64,000 nt of DNA, from positions 744,001-808,000 of the forward strand of contig NZ_CP045121.1 of assembly GCF_011492965.1 (NCBI RefSeq). The letters run 5' to 3'. A model generated the notes under the pieces. It was not told the origin of the DNA and searched no databases. It saw nothing but the letters and a program-made list of their open reading frames with translations. Made by a program: the position numbers and the translations under genes. This document shows, piece by piece, positions 42,992 to 50,282 of the stretch (positions are counted from its first letter, which is position 1; every line of letters begins with the position of its first letter). Origin of the DNA: Rubrobacter marinus (GTDB taxonomy: Bacteria; Actinomycetota; Rubrobacteria; Rubrobacterales; Rubrobacteraceae).

Positions 42992-45900
42992 CTAGCCTAT
43001 TTCGACGGCGCCGTAGCGCAGGGCGAAGACCAGGGCTTGCAGGCGGGAGTGGACGCCGAGCTTGGCGAGGATCCTGGCCATATGGTTGCGCTCGGTGGTG
43101 ACGCTTATGCGCAGCCGCTCGGCGATCTCGCGGCCGTCGAGGCCCTCGGCCAGGGCCTGCAAGACCTCGCGCTCGCGGGGGGTGAGCTGCGAGAGGGCGT
43201 GGCGGGCCTCGTGCTCTTCTTTTCTGCGGGTGCCGGCGAAGCGCAAGAGCTCCACGATCTCCGAGAGGGGCAGCAGCGTCTCGCCCGCCCTGAGGCGTCT
43301 GACGGCTTCGACGACCTCGCTCATGCCGACCGTCTTGTGCATCACCCCCGCGGCCCCGTACTCGACGGCCCGGGCGATCTCGGACCGGTCCAGGCTGGCG
43401 CTCAGGACCAGCGCCTGCGCGTCGGGGTTGGCGTCGCGCAGCTCCTTGATGAGCTCGCCGCCGTAACCGTCGGGGAGCCCGAGGTCGACGAGGGCGACGT
43501 CGACAGGCTCCGCCCCGAGCCTCTCGCGGGCCTCCGCAAGCGAGCCCGCCTGCCCCACCACCTCGAACTCCGGCGCCCGGTCCAGGACCGAAGCGATGGC
43601 CTGGCGGAAGGAGGCGTGGTCCTCGACGAGCAGGATGCGGGCCACGTTCTCCTCGGCGTCGTCGTCCCCGAGGGGCATCTCGAAGCGCACCGTCGTCCCC
43701 TCCCCGGGCCGGCTCTCCACCTCCAGGTCCCCCCCGAGCGTCCGGGCCCGCTCCCGCATGTTCCTGACGCCCATGCCGAGGGCTTCTTCCGCGTGGAAGC
43801 CCACCCCGTCGTCCGAGACCTCGGCGCGGAGCGTGTTGTTGGAGGCCTCGACCGTCACGGAGACGGTCCGGGCCTTCGAGTGGCGCCGGGCGTTCGTCAG
43901 GGCCTCCTGGATGATGCGCAGGAGCTCTACCTGCCCGTCCTTGTCCAGCGGCAGGTCGGCGCCCACCGAGGCCTCGATCTCCTGCCCCGGCGCTCGGCGG
44001 CGGTTCATCTTCGCCAGGGACGAGAGCATCTCGGGGAAGGTCTGTTCGTGGTGGCCCTCGAGCCTCAGGTCGTAGATGGCGCCGCGCAGGCCCTCGACCG
44101 AGCGTTTCAGCGCCGCGGAGACCTCGTCGAGCTCGGCGGTGTTCGTCCCTTCCCTGGCGAGGGCCTTTCTCAGCTCGATCTGCTGGAGGGCGTGGACGAT
44201 GTCTTGCAGGGCCTCGTCGTGTATGTCGCGGGCGATCCGGGCCCGCTCGGCCTCCCGCACCTCGCGCAGCGCCTCCTCGGCCCGCTTGCGCTCGGTGATG
44301 TCCTCGCAGACGACGAGGACGATGCGGCCGCCCCCGGCGGTCCGTACCGCGTTGGCCCGCTCCTCGACCCACAGTACGCTCCCGTCCTTGCGCATCTTGC
44401 GCGCCTCCCAGACGCAGAGGGAGTTCGGGTTCTTGAGGCACGCGCTGAGGTTGCGCGTCAGGATCTCCTCGTCGTCCTCGTGGAACAGATCCTGCATCCG
44501 TCGTCCCACGAGCTCGTCGGGCTCGTAGCCGAGCTGCTCGGCGCCGAAGCGGTTGACCGAGAGGACCGTGCCACCCTCGTCGAGCGTGAGGTACATGGAG
44601 GGGTTGTCCTCGTAGAGCACCCTGTAGCGCTCCTCGTTCTCCCGGACGGACTCGAAGAGGCGGGCGTTGTCCATCGCCACCGCCGCCTGCGCGGCGAGCG
44701 CCGTGGCGATGCCCTCCTCGTGTTCCCCGAAGACCCCGGGCTCGGGGTGGCCGAAGAAGAGGCCGCCCAAAACCTCCCCCGAGCGCGAGACGACCGGGAC
44801 CGCGAGGTAGCTCGCCACGGGGACGCCCTCGGCCGCGCCCCAGAACGCCGGGGCGTCGCCGTAGCCGCCCTCCGCCCGTACGTCGTCCGAGCGCACGACC
44901 TCCCCGCTGCTCAGCGCCGGTCCGAAGACCCGGGCGCTGCGCGCCACGTGCAGCTTCGCGAAGGCCTCGCGCGACAGGCCGGAGACGGCGTGGAGCGTGT
45001 AAGAATCCCCGCCCCCGACCACGTTCAAGAACGCGCCGAAGGAGGCGCCGGTGAGCCTCGTCGCCTCGTCCGTCACCACCTGCGCCAGCTTCTGCCCGTC
45101 AAGCTCGGACGACAGCATCTGGCCGACGCGGTTCAGCTTCTCGAGCGTCTCGGTCTGCTCGCGCAGGGCCTCCTCGGCGAGCCTGCGCTCGGTTATGTCC
45201 TCGACCGTGCCCTGGATGCCGACCATGCGCCCGCCCTCGTAGAGGGCGTGGGCGCTCGTGGAGATCCAGACCGCGCCGCCGTCCCTGCGCCGCACCCGGG
45301 TCTCGAAACCGGAGACGGAGCCCCGCTCCTCGAGGAGGCGGAGAAGCTCCCGGCGCCCGGCGGGGTCCTCGTAGAGCTGCTCGCCCACGTTCGTGACCGC
45401 CTCGATCATCTCTTCCGGGCTCTCGTAGCCGAAGATGCGGGCCATGGCCGGGTTGGCCGCCAGGATGCGCCCGTCCACCGACGTCTGGAAGATGCCCTCG
45501 ACGGAGCTCTCGAAGATGGAGTGGTACCTCTCCTCGGCCTCGCGCAGCGCGTCCGCCATCTGCTTGCGCTCCGTGACGTCTTCCTGCACCCCGACAAAGA
45601 AGATCAGGCGCCCGTCCTCGTCGTGGACGGGGGAGATCGAGAGGTCGTTCCAGAACGGCGTGCCGTCCTCCTTGTAGTTGCGCAGCACCACCCGGCACTC
45701 GCGCCCCTCCCTCACGGCGGCGCGCACCGCCTCCAGGTCCGCCTGGTCCGTATCGCCGTTCTGCAGGAACCTGCAGTTTCTGCCGAGGATTTTCCCGGGC
45801 GCGTAGCCCGTGACCTTCTCGAAGGCGGGGTTCGCGTAGACGATCGGGTTGTCCGGGAGGTTCGGGTCCGTGACGAGGATGCCATGCCGGCTCGCCGAGG

Positions 45901-45994
45901 CCGCCAACTCCGCCAGCCGGAGCCCGGGATTTCCGCCGTTCCCGGCTACCAAGGGGAGACCCCCCCGCCCCGAGACGGACCGAGACGCCGGCAC
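42992..45994 (-). CDS. LOV photoreceptor histidine kinase fused to LuxR-type response regulator
   Basis: A 1000-residue signalling protein. Domains in order: LOV (about 35-143) with flavin-adduct Cys74 in GRNCRFLQN, NYKEDGTPFWN and FFVGVQEDVTE; PAS (about 150-270); GAF (about 285-450); PAS (about 455-570); HisKA_3 with phospho-accepting His592 in ARDIHDEALQ; HATPase (EALTNARRHSKA, DDGVGF, GMGVRNMRERA); receiver (LLVEDHASFRQ, phospho-Asp837 in ALVDLGLPDG, Lys887); LuxR helix-turn-helix (LTPREREVLQALAEGLDGRE). Blue light would drive phosphorelay to its own DNA-binding domain. A GTG at 43645 with GAGGAG just upstream could also start a separate regulator of about 217 residues. GTG start. Confidence 0.9.
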   Translation of the reverse strand: MPASRSVSGRGGLPLVAGNGGNPGLRLAELAASASRHGILVTDPNLPDNPIVYANPAFEKVTGYAPGKILGRNCRFLQNGDTDQADLEAVRAAVREGRECRVVLRNYKEDGTPFWNDLSISPVHDEDGRLIFFVGVQEDVTERKQMADALREAEERYHSIFESSVEGIFQTSVDGRILAANPAMARIFGYESPEEMIEAVTNVGEQLYEDPAGRRELLRLLEERGSVSGFETRVRRRDGGAVWISTSAHALYEGGRMVGIQGTVEDITERRLAEEALREQTETLEKLNRVGQMLSSELDGQKLAQVVTDEATRLTGASFGAFLNVVGGGDSYTLHAVSGLSREAFAKLHVARSARVFGPALSSGEVVRSDDVRAEGGYGDAPAFWGAAEGVPVASYLAVPVVSRSGEVLGGLFFGHPEPGVFGEHEEGIATALAAQAAVAMDNARLFESVRENEERYRVLYEDNPSMYLTLDEGGTVLSVNRFGAEQLGYEPDELVGRRMQDLFHEDDEEILTRNLSACLKNPNSLCVWEARKMRKDGSVLWVEERANAVRTAGGGRIVLVVCEDITERKRAEEALREVREAERARIARDIHDEALQDIVHALQQIELRKALAREGTNTAELDEVSAALKRSVEGLRGAIYDLRLEGHHEQTFPEMLSSLAKMNRRRAPGQEIEASVGADLPLDKDGQVELLRIIQEALTNARRHSKARTVSVTVEASNNTLRAEVSDDGVGFHAEEALGMGVRNMRERARTLGGDLEVESRPGEGTTVRFEMPLGDDDAEENVARILLVEDHASFRQAIASVLDRAPEFEVVGQAGSLAEARERLGAEPVDVALVDLGLPDGYGGELIKELRDANPDAQALVLSASLDRSEIARAVEYGAAGVMHKTVGMSEVVEAVRRLRAGETLLPLSEIVELLRFAGTRRKEEHEARHALSQLTPREREVLQALAEGLDGREIAERLRISVTTERNHMARILAKLGVHSRLQALVFALRYGAVEIG

Positions 45995-46209
45995 AAACCG
46001 AAAATCGCTCCTACCGAGACCTCTCCTGACTTCACGAACATCGACCCACTATTAGGTCCTATCGTCACAAAACAAGCATATCACGGGCCGGCCGTCGGGC
46101 CAGGTGTCTTTGATCTATATGCATCAGCCAAAGATGGCCCAATCGGTTCATGACGGTCTGGCCTGCCTGCGCAATGATTCGTACCCGGAAAGGGAAAGGA
46201 GGACTTGGC

Positions 46210-46398
46210 ATGAAGCTTGCATTGAATGCTTGGTACGAGGCGTGGGATAGAACCGAGGGCGGGGACGTCCGGGCGGATCGTGGGGAGGCGGTGGGGCCTC
46301 CCCGGGACGTCCGCGACGGAGCCCTTCGAGAACCCGGGGGTGCGTACGGGAGGGAGCCCGCGGGAGACGCCGGAGCGTCTCCCTACCCCGGGTTCTAG
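46210..46398 (+). CDS. Possible small ORF overlapping a hairpin leader
   Basis: An ATG with GGAGG at a good distance opens a 62-residue frame beginning MKLALNAWYEAWD. The remainder is Gly/Arg/Pro-rich and coincides with the strong nested hairpin at 46329-46396, so it may be a leader peptide or no gene at all. Confidence 0.25.
   Translation: MKLALNAWYEAWDRTEGGDVRADRGEAVGPPRDVRDGALREPGGAYGREPAGDAGASPYPGF
46329..46396 (+). other. Nested stem-loop, candidate structured RNA or attenuator
   Basis: An outer perfect 11-bp stem (46329-46339 with 46386-46396) encloses an inner perfect 9-bp stem (46362-46370 with 46375-46383) with loop CGGA. It lies 87 bp upstream of the gene at 46484. No T tract follows, so it is not a classical terminator. 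Confidence 0.5.
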
Positions 46399-46483
46399 CC
46401 CTCGCCGGCGAACGGAGGCGTCGGGGGAGATCGGCTCGCAAGGTATGCGCCGCCGCGAGACTTTTGCGGGAGAGGGAGGCTAT

Positions 46484-46783
46484 ATGGTGACCGTGATAGA
46501 GCACACCGGGGGACGCTACGATGTGCAAGCTACCGAGTTCGGCAGGTGCTACCGGTGGGTGCCGGACCGCGTCGTGGTCGACTGCGACTGCGGCGAGAGG
46601 CCGGTGCTGAGCCGGTCGGAGACCACCTGCGCGGGTTGCGGCGCGGACCACACGAGGGCGCTGCTCGAGGAGCTGGACGCGCGCCGCCGGGAGGACGAGC
46701 TCCTGCACCCCTGGCGTTACAACGGAGATTGCGAGGGCGCCGCGATAAGGGAGACGGGGTTCGCAGAGCTCGAGTTCGTTTGA
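46484..46783 (+). CDS. Hypothetical protein with zinc-ribbon-like cysteines
   Basis: A 99-residue protein starting MVTVIEHTGGRYDVQATEFG. Four Cys in two pairs (VDCDCGERP and TCAGCGADH) suggest a small metal-binding knuckle. The C-terminal half is helical and charged, ending in ETGFAELEFV. GAGGGAGG precedes the ATG. I recognise no family. It is followed in the same direction by two other small proteins. Confidence 0.65.
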   Translation: MVTVIEHTGGRYDVQATEFGRCYRWVPDRVVVDCDCGERPVLSRSETTCAGCGADHTRALLEELDARRREDELLHPWRYNGDCEGAAIRETGFAELEFV

Positions 46784-46889
46784 ACGACGGGCGCCCAACG
46801 AGTAGGACGGGCCCGACCGGTGCCGTCCTGCCCGCGATCACACGGGCGGGGCGGCACGCGCCCCGTCGACGAGATCAGGAGATCACGCT

Positions 46890-47339
46890 ATGGCAGAGTT
46901 GGTAGAGGCAAGCACGCAGGTCGCCGTAGGTGGTGCCGGGCTGTTCGGGGCGCCGCATCCGGTGCTTCGACACCACGCGATAGCCCGGAGCGGGAGGCGC
47001 GGTCTGGAGCTGTTGCACGTCGCGCTGCCGAGCGGGGCGGAGGTGCTGCCGCTGTTCTCCTCCCCGGAGGCGGCGCGGCGCTTCCTCGCTTCCGAAGACC
47101 CGGGCGAGGCCTGGTACGCCAGGGAATGCTACGCGGGCGAGATGGTCTCGCTGCTTCTCGGGCTGTACGCGGGCGTCGACGGCGTGCTGATCGACCCCGC
47201 GCACGAGGAGCTCGTCGACGGGTACGTTCCGGAGAGCTTCGTGCACTGGGAGAGCTTCGTGGGCTACCTGCTGGGTGACGGCCGGGCCGCCCTCGGCCAG
47301 CGGACGCCCAGCGGGGTCGCCTGCGCCGGGAACCCATAG
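46890..47339 (+). CDS. Hypothetical protein (149 residues)
   Basis: A soluble protein. Its middle resembles the SseB-like pattern (LPLFSSPEAARRFLASE, GVDGVLIDPAHEEL), where a predicted strand-helix unit ends in an 'IDP' turn. I would not assign it more closely. ATG start with AGGAGATCACGCT upstream. Probably co-transcribed with the neighbours on each side. Confidence 0.6.
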   Translation: MAELVEASTQVAVGGAGLFGAPHPVLRHHAIARSGRRGLELLHVALPSGAEVLPLFSSPEAARRFLASEDPGEAWYARECYAGEMVSLLLGLYAGVDGVLIDPAHEELVDGYVPESFVHWESFVGYLLGDGRAALGQRTPSGVACAGNP

Positions 47340-47355
47340 CCCGGAAGGAGAGGCC

Positions 47356-47607
47356 TTGTTCCATCTAGCAACGGAACGCGGTAGGCGCGAGGAGCGCGCC
47401 GAAGCGACGCGCACCTGCGCGGGGTTCGCGGCCCTCGACCCCCTCGGCCGGAAGATCGGCGAGGTAGAGCAGCTCTTCTCCGACGCCTACGGCGAGCCCA
47501 GGCACCTGAAGGTCAAGATCGGCGGGTTCTTCGCGGCGAGGTCCGTCCTGATCCCGCTCCGCCGGGTCGCGATAGACAGGGAGAAGCGCACCCTCGCGCT
47601 CCAGTAA
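47356..47607 (+). CDS. PRC-barrel domain protein
   Basis: An 83-residue protein consisting essentially of one PRC-barrel: FAALDPLGRKIGEVEQLFSD, then HLKVKIGGFFAARSVLIPLR. Such small PRC proteins are abundant in Rubrobacter-like actinobacteria and bind RNA or protein partners in other systems. The TTG at 47356 follows GGAAGGAGAGG. It ends at a 16-bp terminator. Confidence 0.8.
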   Translation: MFHLATERGRREERAEATRTCAGFAALDPLGRKIGEVEQLFSDAYGEPRHLKVKIGGFFAARSVLIPLRRVAIDREKRTLALQ

Positions 47608-47631
47608 GCAGGACGCCGACGGCGACCGAGA

Positions 47632-47668
47632 GGGGCGGGCCGGGACCGTATTGGTCCCGGCCCGCCCC
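47632..47668 (+). terminator. 16-bp terminator hairpin
   Basis: A perfect 16-bp stem (47632-47647 with 47653-47668), loop GTATT, between the PRC-barrel gene and the convergent GST gene. Confidence 0.88.
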
Positions 47669-47696
47669 ACGCGTGGAAGGGCGCAGCAGCGGCGCT

Positions 47697-48293
47697 CTAT
47701 CCCGCGGCTTTGAAGCTCCGGCGCCCTTCGACCCTCTCCATCCACGCGGCGACGTTCGGGTAGTCGGCGAGGGAGAGGTCCCCCGCCTCGTCGAGCTCGC
47801 GCAGCCGGACGAAGTTCCCGGCGTGGGCGATGTCCGCCAGGGAGAAGACGTCCGCCAGGTACTCGCGGCCCGCGAGCCTCTCCTCGAGGCGCGAGAGCGT
47901 ACCCCTCAGCCCCTCCTTGGCCGCCGAGATCCGCTCCTCCGAGAAGCCGCGCTCGCGGCCCATCGTCGAGATGAAGACCTGCGGGTAGAAGTTGTCGTCG
48001 GCCTGGGCCATCCAGATTCTCGCGTAGGCCCTGGTCTTGGGGTCCTCCGGGAGGAGCCTCGGCTCCTCGAAGACCTCGTCCAGGTACTGGTTGACGACGT
48101 TCGACTCGTAGAGCGAGTCGCCGTCCACCAGGATCACGGGGACCTTACCGGTCGGGCTCGCCTCCAGAAACTCCTCGCTCTTGTTCTGGAGATCCACCTC
48201 GCGCGCCTCGAAATCCGTCCCCTTCTCGTGCAGGACCATCCTGGTCCGCCGGGCGTAGGGTCATCCCCTGGTGCTGTATAGCGTGAGCTTCAC
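47697..48293 (-). CDS. Omega-like glutathione S-transferase with in-frame TGA at catalytic Cys position
   Basis: A GST-fold protein of 198 codons. From ATG at 48239 the rest of the fold is intact (VDLQNKSEEFLEASPTGKVP, LYESNVVNQYLDEVF, C-terminal helical domain). That ATG would omit the first beta-alpha unit. Reading back in frame gives VKLTLYSTRG, then TGA (48261-48263), then PYARRTRMVLHEKG, from a GTG at 48293 with GGGAGAGGAGAG upstream. The TGA lies exactly where omega-class GSTs have the catalytic Cys of CPYA/CPFA. Possible readings are selenocysteine, a Cys-to-stop mutation, or a sequencing error. A short hairpin follows the TGA. Confidence 0.75.
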
Positions 48294-48717
48294 GATCTCT
48301 CCTCTCCCACAGAAGTCCGGCGCCTCGACGCGCCACGGGCCGGGCCGTCCCTGCAGGCGCACGGGCAACCCTCGCCGATATGCTACCGCAGAGCGCGGGA
48401 CCGGAGACCATCGGGAACGGCCCGGCGGCCTCCTGGGAGGACCCCGCCACGAGAGATCGAGGCCGGAACTTGTTGCAGATGGCCGCTGTACCGGGCTTCG
48501 GCCCGGGGGCGTCGGACTTGCAACCGGCCGTGCCCGACCTTACGCGGCGCTCGTCTCCTCGGGAAGACGGATGCGGGCGCGGGAAGGACGGCGAGGGGCG
48601 CGAGCGCCCCCGCGCACGGGTTCGTTCGCAAACGGCCTCGGCCCTGGCGGCGCTCAGGGGAGCGGGCGTCCCGGGACGGCCCCGGGGTAGGGGAGCTTTA
48701 CCTGCGAGTCGTGGTGG
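48294..48717. other. 424-bp interval with no convincing gene
   Basis: Open frames here lack ribosome-binding sites and look like GC-rich noise. The interval contains two compact hairpins, one with a TTCG tetraloop (48491-48506) and one of type GGGGCG/CGCCCC near 48595-48611. I see no tRNA, RNase P, SRP or tmRNA signature. Confidence 0.5.
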
Positions 48718-49098
48718 CTACCAGTTCCTCTTTTCGGCGTCGCAGGCCTCCACCTCGTCCATGTTGTCGCGGAGCAGGGCCTCGCCCAGGTTCAGGACCT
48801 GGAGCACCCTGTCGTCCGCGATGGAGTAGTAGGCGTTGCGGCCCTCGCGCCTGACCTGCACGTAGCCGCACCAGGAGAGGCAGCGCAGGTGGTCGGAGAT
48901 GCGCGGCTGCGGCGCGCCTAGCTCGTGTACCAGGTCACCGACCTTTGTCTCGCCACGCCTCGCCAGTAACAACAAGATCGAGAGTCGCGTCGAGTTTGCA
49001 AAGCCGTTGAAGAAGCGTGCCAGGAGGCACATCTCTTCGCTCTCCCGGCCGACCTCGATACCGGGGAGAGCTTCTCTTTCGGCAATCTGTTGCTGCAT
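48718..49098 (-). CDS. ArsR/SmtB repressor, CmtR-like metal sensor
   Basis: A 126-residue winged-helix repressor (FANSTRLSILLLLARRGE, ELGAPQPRISDHLRCLSWCG, wing VRREGRNAYYSIAD). Cys73 and Cys77 in the recognition helix (HLRCLSWCG) and Cys119 near the C-terminus reproduce the Cys spacing of the cadmium/lead sensor CmtR of Mycobacterium tuberculosis. Cys24 is a fourth candidate ligand. AAGGAG precedes the ATG. No metal efflux gene lies next to it, so its target may be elsewhere or itself. Confidence 0.85.
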   Translation of the reverse strand: MQQQIAEREALPGIEVGRESEEMCLLARFFNGFANSTRLSILLLLARRGETKVGDLVHELGAPQPRISDHLRCLSWCGYVQVRREGRNAYYSIADDRVLQVLNLGEALLRDNMDEVEACDAEKRNW

Positions 49099-49147
49099 AT
49101 GTAGCTCCTTTCACGTCCCGCACACTATAACCCGGACGTGTCCCACC

Positions 49148-49166
49148 GTATATGATGCAAATATAC
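49148..49166. promoter_or_regulatory. Possible operator dyad upstream of the ArsR-type gene
   Basis: GTATAT (49148-49153) and ATATAC (49161-49166) form an inverted repeat with a 7-nt spacer in a locally AT-rich patch, 50 bp upstream of the repressor start. AT-rich dyads of this size are usual ArsR/SmtB operators. Confidence 0.4.
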
Positions 49167-49343
49167 TATTTTTCGTCCTCATGCCCGGTCTCCGCCACCG
49201 TTCGGGACAGGGCTCTCGTGCAAAGAGTAGCAAAAATGTCGGGGAAGAGAAGGCTAGGAGTATGCTTGTCCGGGCCGATGGCGATCGAGCGCGTCGGTTA
49301 GAATGCCCCGTAAGGGAAGCGAGGGTACGCGGAGGCTTCGAGC

Positions 49344-50264
49344 TTGGGCATAGTGGACAGGGTGATCGCGAACTCCGTGCCGGCCATACCGCGTCCGGTG
49401 GTGCGCAGGATCTCCCGCCGCTACATGGCCGGCGAAGACCTCGAAGAGGCGATCGGCACCGTGCGGGATCTGAACAAGCAGGGTTGCGTCGCCACGCTGG
49501 ACGTGCTCGGGGAGTCCACGAAGGATCGCGCCGACGCCGCCGGCAAGCTCGAGCAGTACAAGCGGGTGATCGACGCCGTCGTGGAGAACGACCTCGCGAG
49601 CGGCGTCTCGGTGAAGCTCACGGGGCTCGGCCTCGACCTCGACGAGGGGCTGTGCAGGAGCAACCTCGAGGAGGTGATCGTCTACGCCGGGGAGAGGGGG
49701 CGGTTCGTCCGCGTGGACATGGAGGACTCCTCCTACACGGCGCGCACGATCCGGATCGTGCTGGACATGCACGAGCGGCACGGGAACACCGGCGCCGTGG
49801 TCCAGGCCTACCTCCGGAGGAGCCTCGGGGACGTGCGGCTCCTGGCCGAGGCCGGGGTCTCCGTGCGCCTTTGCAAGGGCATCTACGTCGAGCCGCGCGA
49901 GGTCGCCTACAAGGGCTTCGACACCGTCCGCCAGAACTTCGTCCTGCTCCTGGAGGAGCTCATGAAGGCGGGCTGCTACGTGGGGGTCGCCACCCACGAC
50001 GAGTACCTCGTCTGGCACGCCCTGAGGGTCTCGCACGAGCTCGGGATTCCGAAGGGGGGCTACGAGTTCCAGATGCTCCTCGGGGTGGACGAGCAGTTGA
50101 GGCGCATACTCGTCGAGGGCGGGCAGAAGGTGCGGGTGTACGTGCCGTTCGGGAAGGACTGGTACGAGTACTCGACGCGCAGGCTCAAGGAGAACCCGAA
50201 GATAGCCAGGTACGTCGCCCAGGACGTCGTCGGCGGCGCCCTGGGGCTCATCAAGCGTCGCTAG
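49344..50264 (+). CDS. Proline dehydrogenase
   Basis: A 306-residue FAD-dependent proline dehydrogenase (beta/alpha barrel) that oxidises proline to pyrroline-5-carboxylate. Typical blocks are VSVKLTGLGLDLDEGLC, VRVDMEDSSYTARTI, AYLRRSLGDV, VRLCKGIYVEP, GVATHDEYLV, and VYVPFGKDWYEYSTRRLKEN (in part). It is the monofunctional form found in Thermus, Deinococcus and actinobacteria. TTG start with GGAGG 8 nt upstream and a TAGAAT box at 49299-49304. The next gene completes the pathway, 18 bp downstream. Confidence 0.94.
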   Translation: MGIVDRVIANSVPAIPRPVVRRISRRYMAGEDLEEAIGTVRDLNKQGCVATLDVLGESTKDRADAAGKLEQYKRVIDAVVENDLASGVSVKLTGLGLDLDEGLCRSNLEEVIVYAGERGRFVRVDMEDSSYTARTIRIVLDMHERHGNTGAVVQAYLRRSLGDVRLLAEAGVSVRLCKGIYVEPREVAYKGFDTVRQNFVLLLEELMKAGCYVGVATHDEYLVWHALRVSHELGIPKGGYEFQMLLGVDEQLRRILVEGGQKVRVYVPFGKDWYEYSTRRLKENPKIARYVAQDVVGGALGLIKRR

Positions 50265-50282
50265 AAGATCGGGAGGGCAGCC

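Noticed and set aside
41471-46153. A 1560-codon open frame on the plus strand
   Set aside because: It runs out of frame through pyc and antisense to the LOV kinase. It is Arg/Gly/Leu/Val-rich with no domain, a by-product of high GC at third positions.
48380-48829. A 149-codon plus-strand frame before the ArsR-type gene
   Set aside because: Its 3' third is antisense to the repressor and the rest is low-information Arg/Gly/Pro sequence without a ribosome-binding site.
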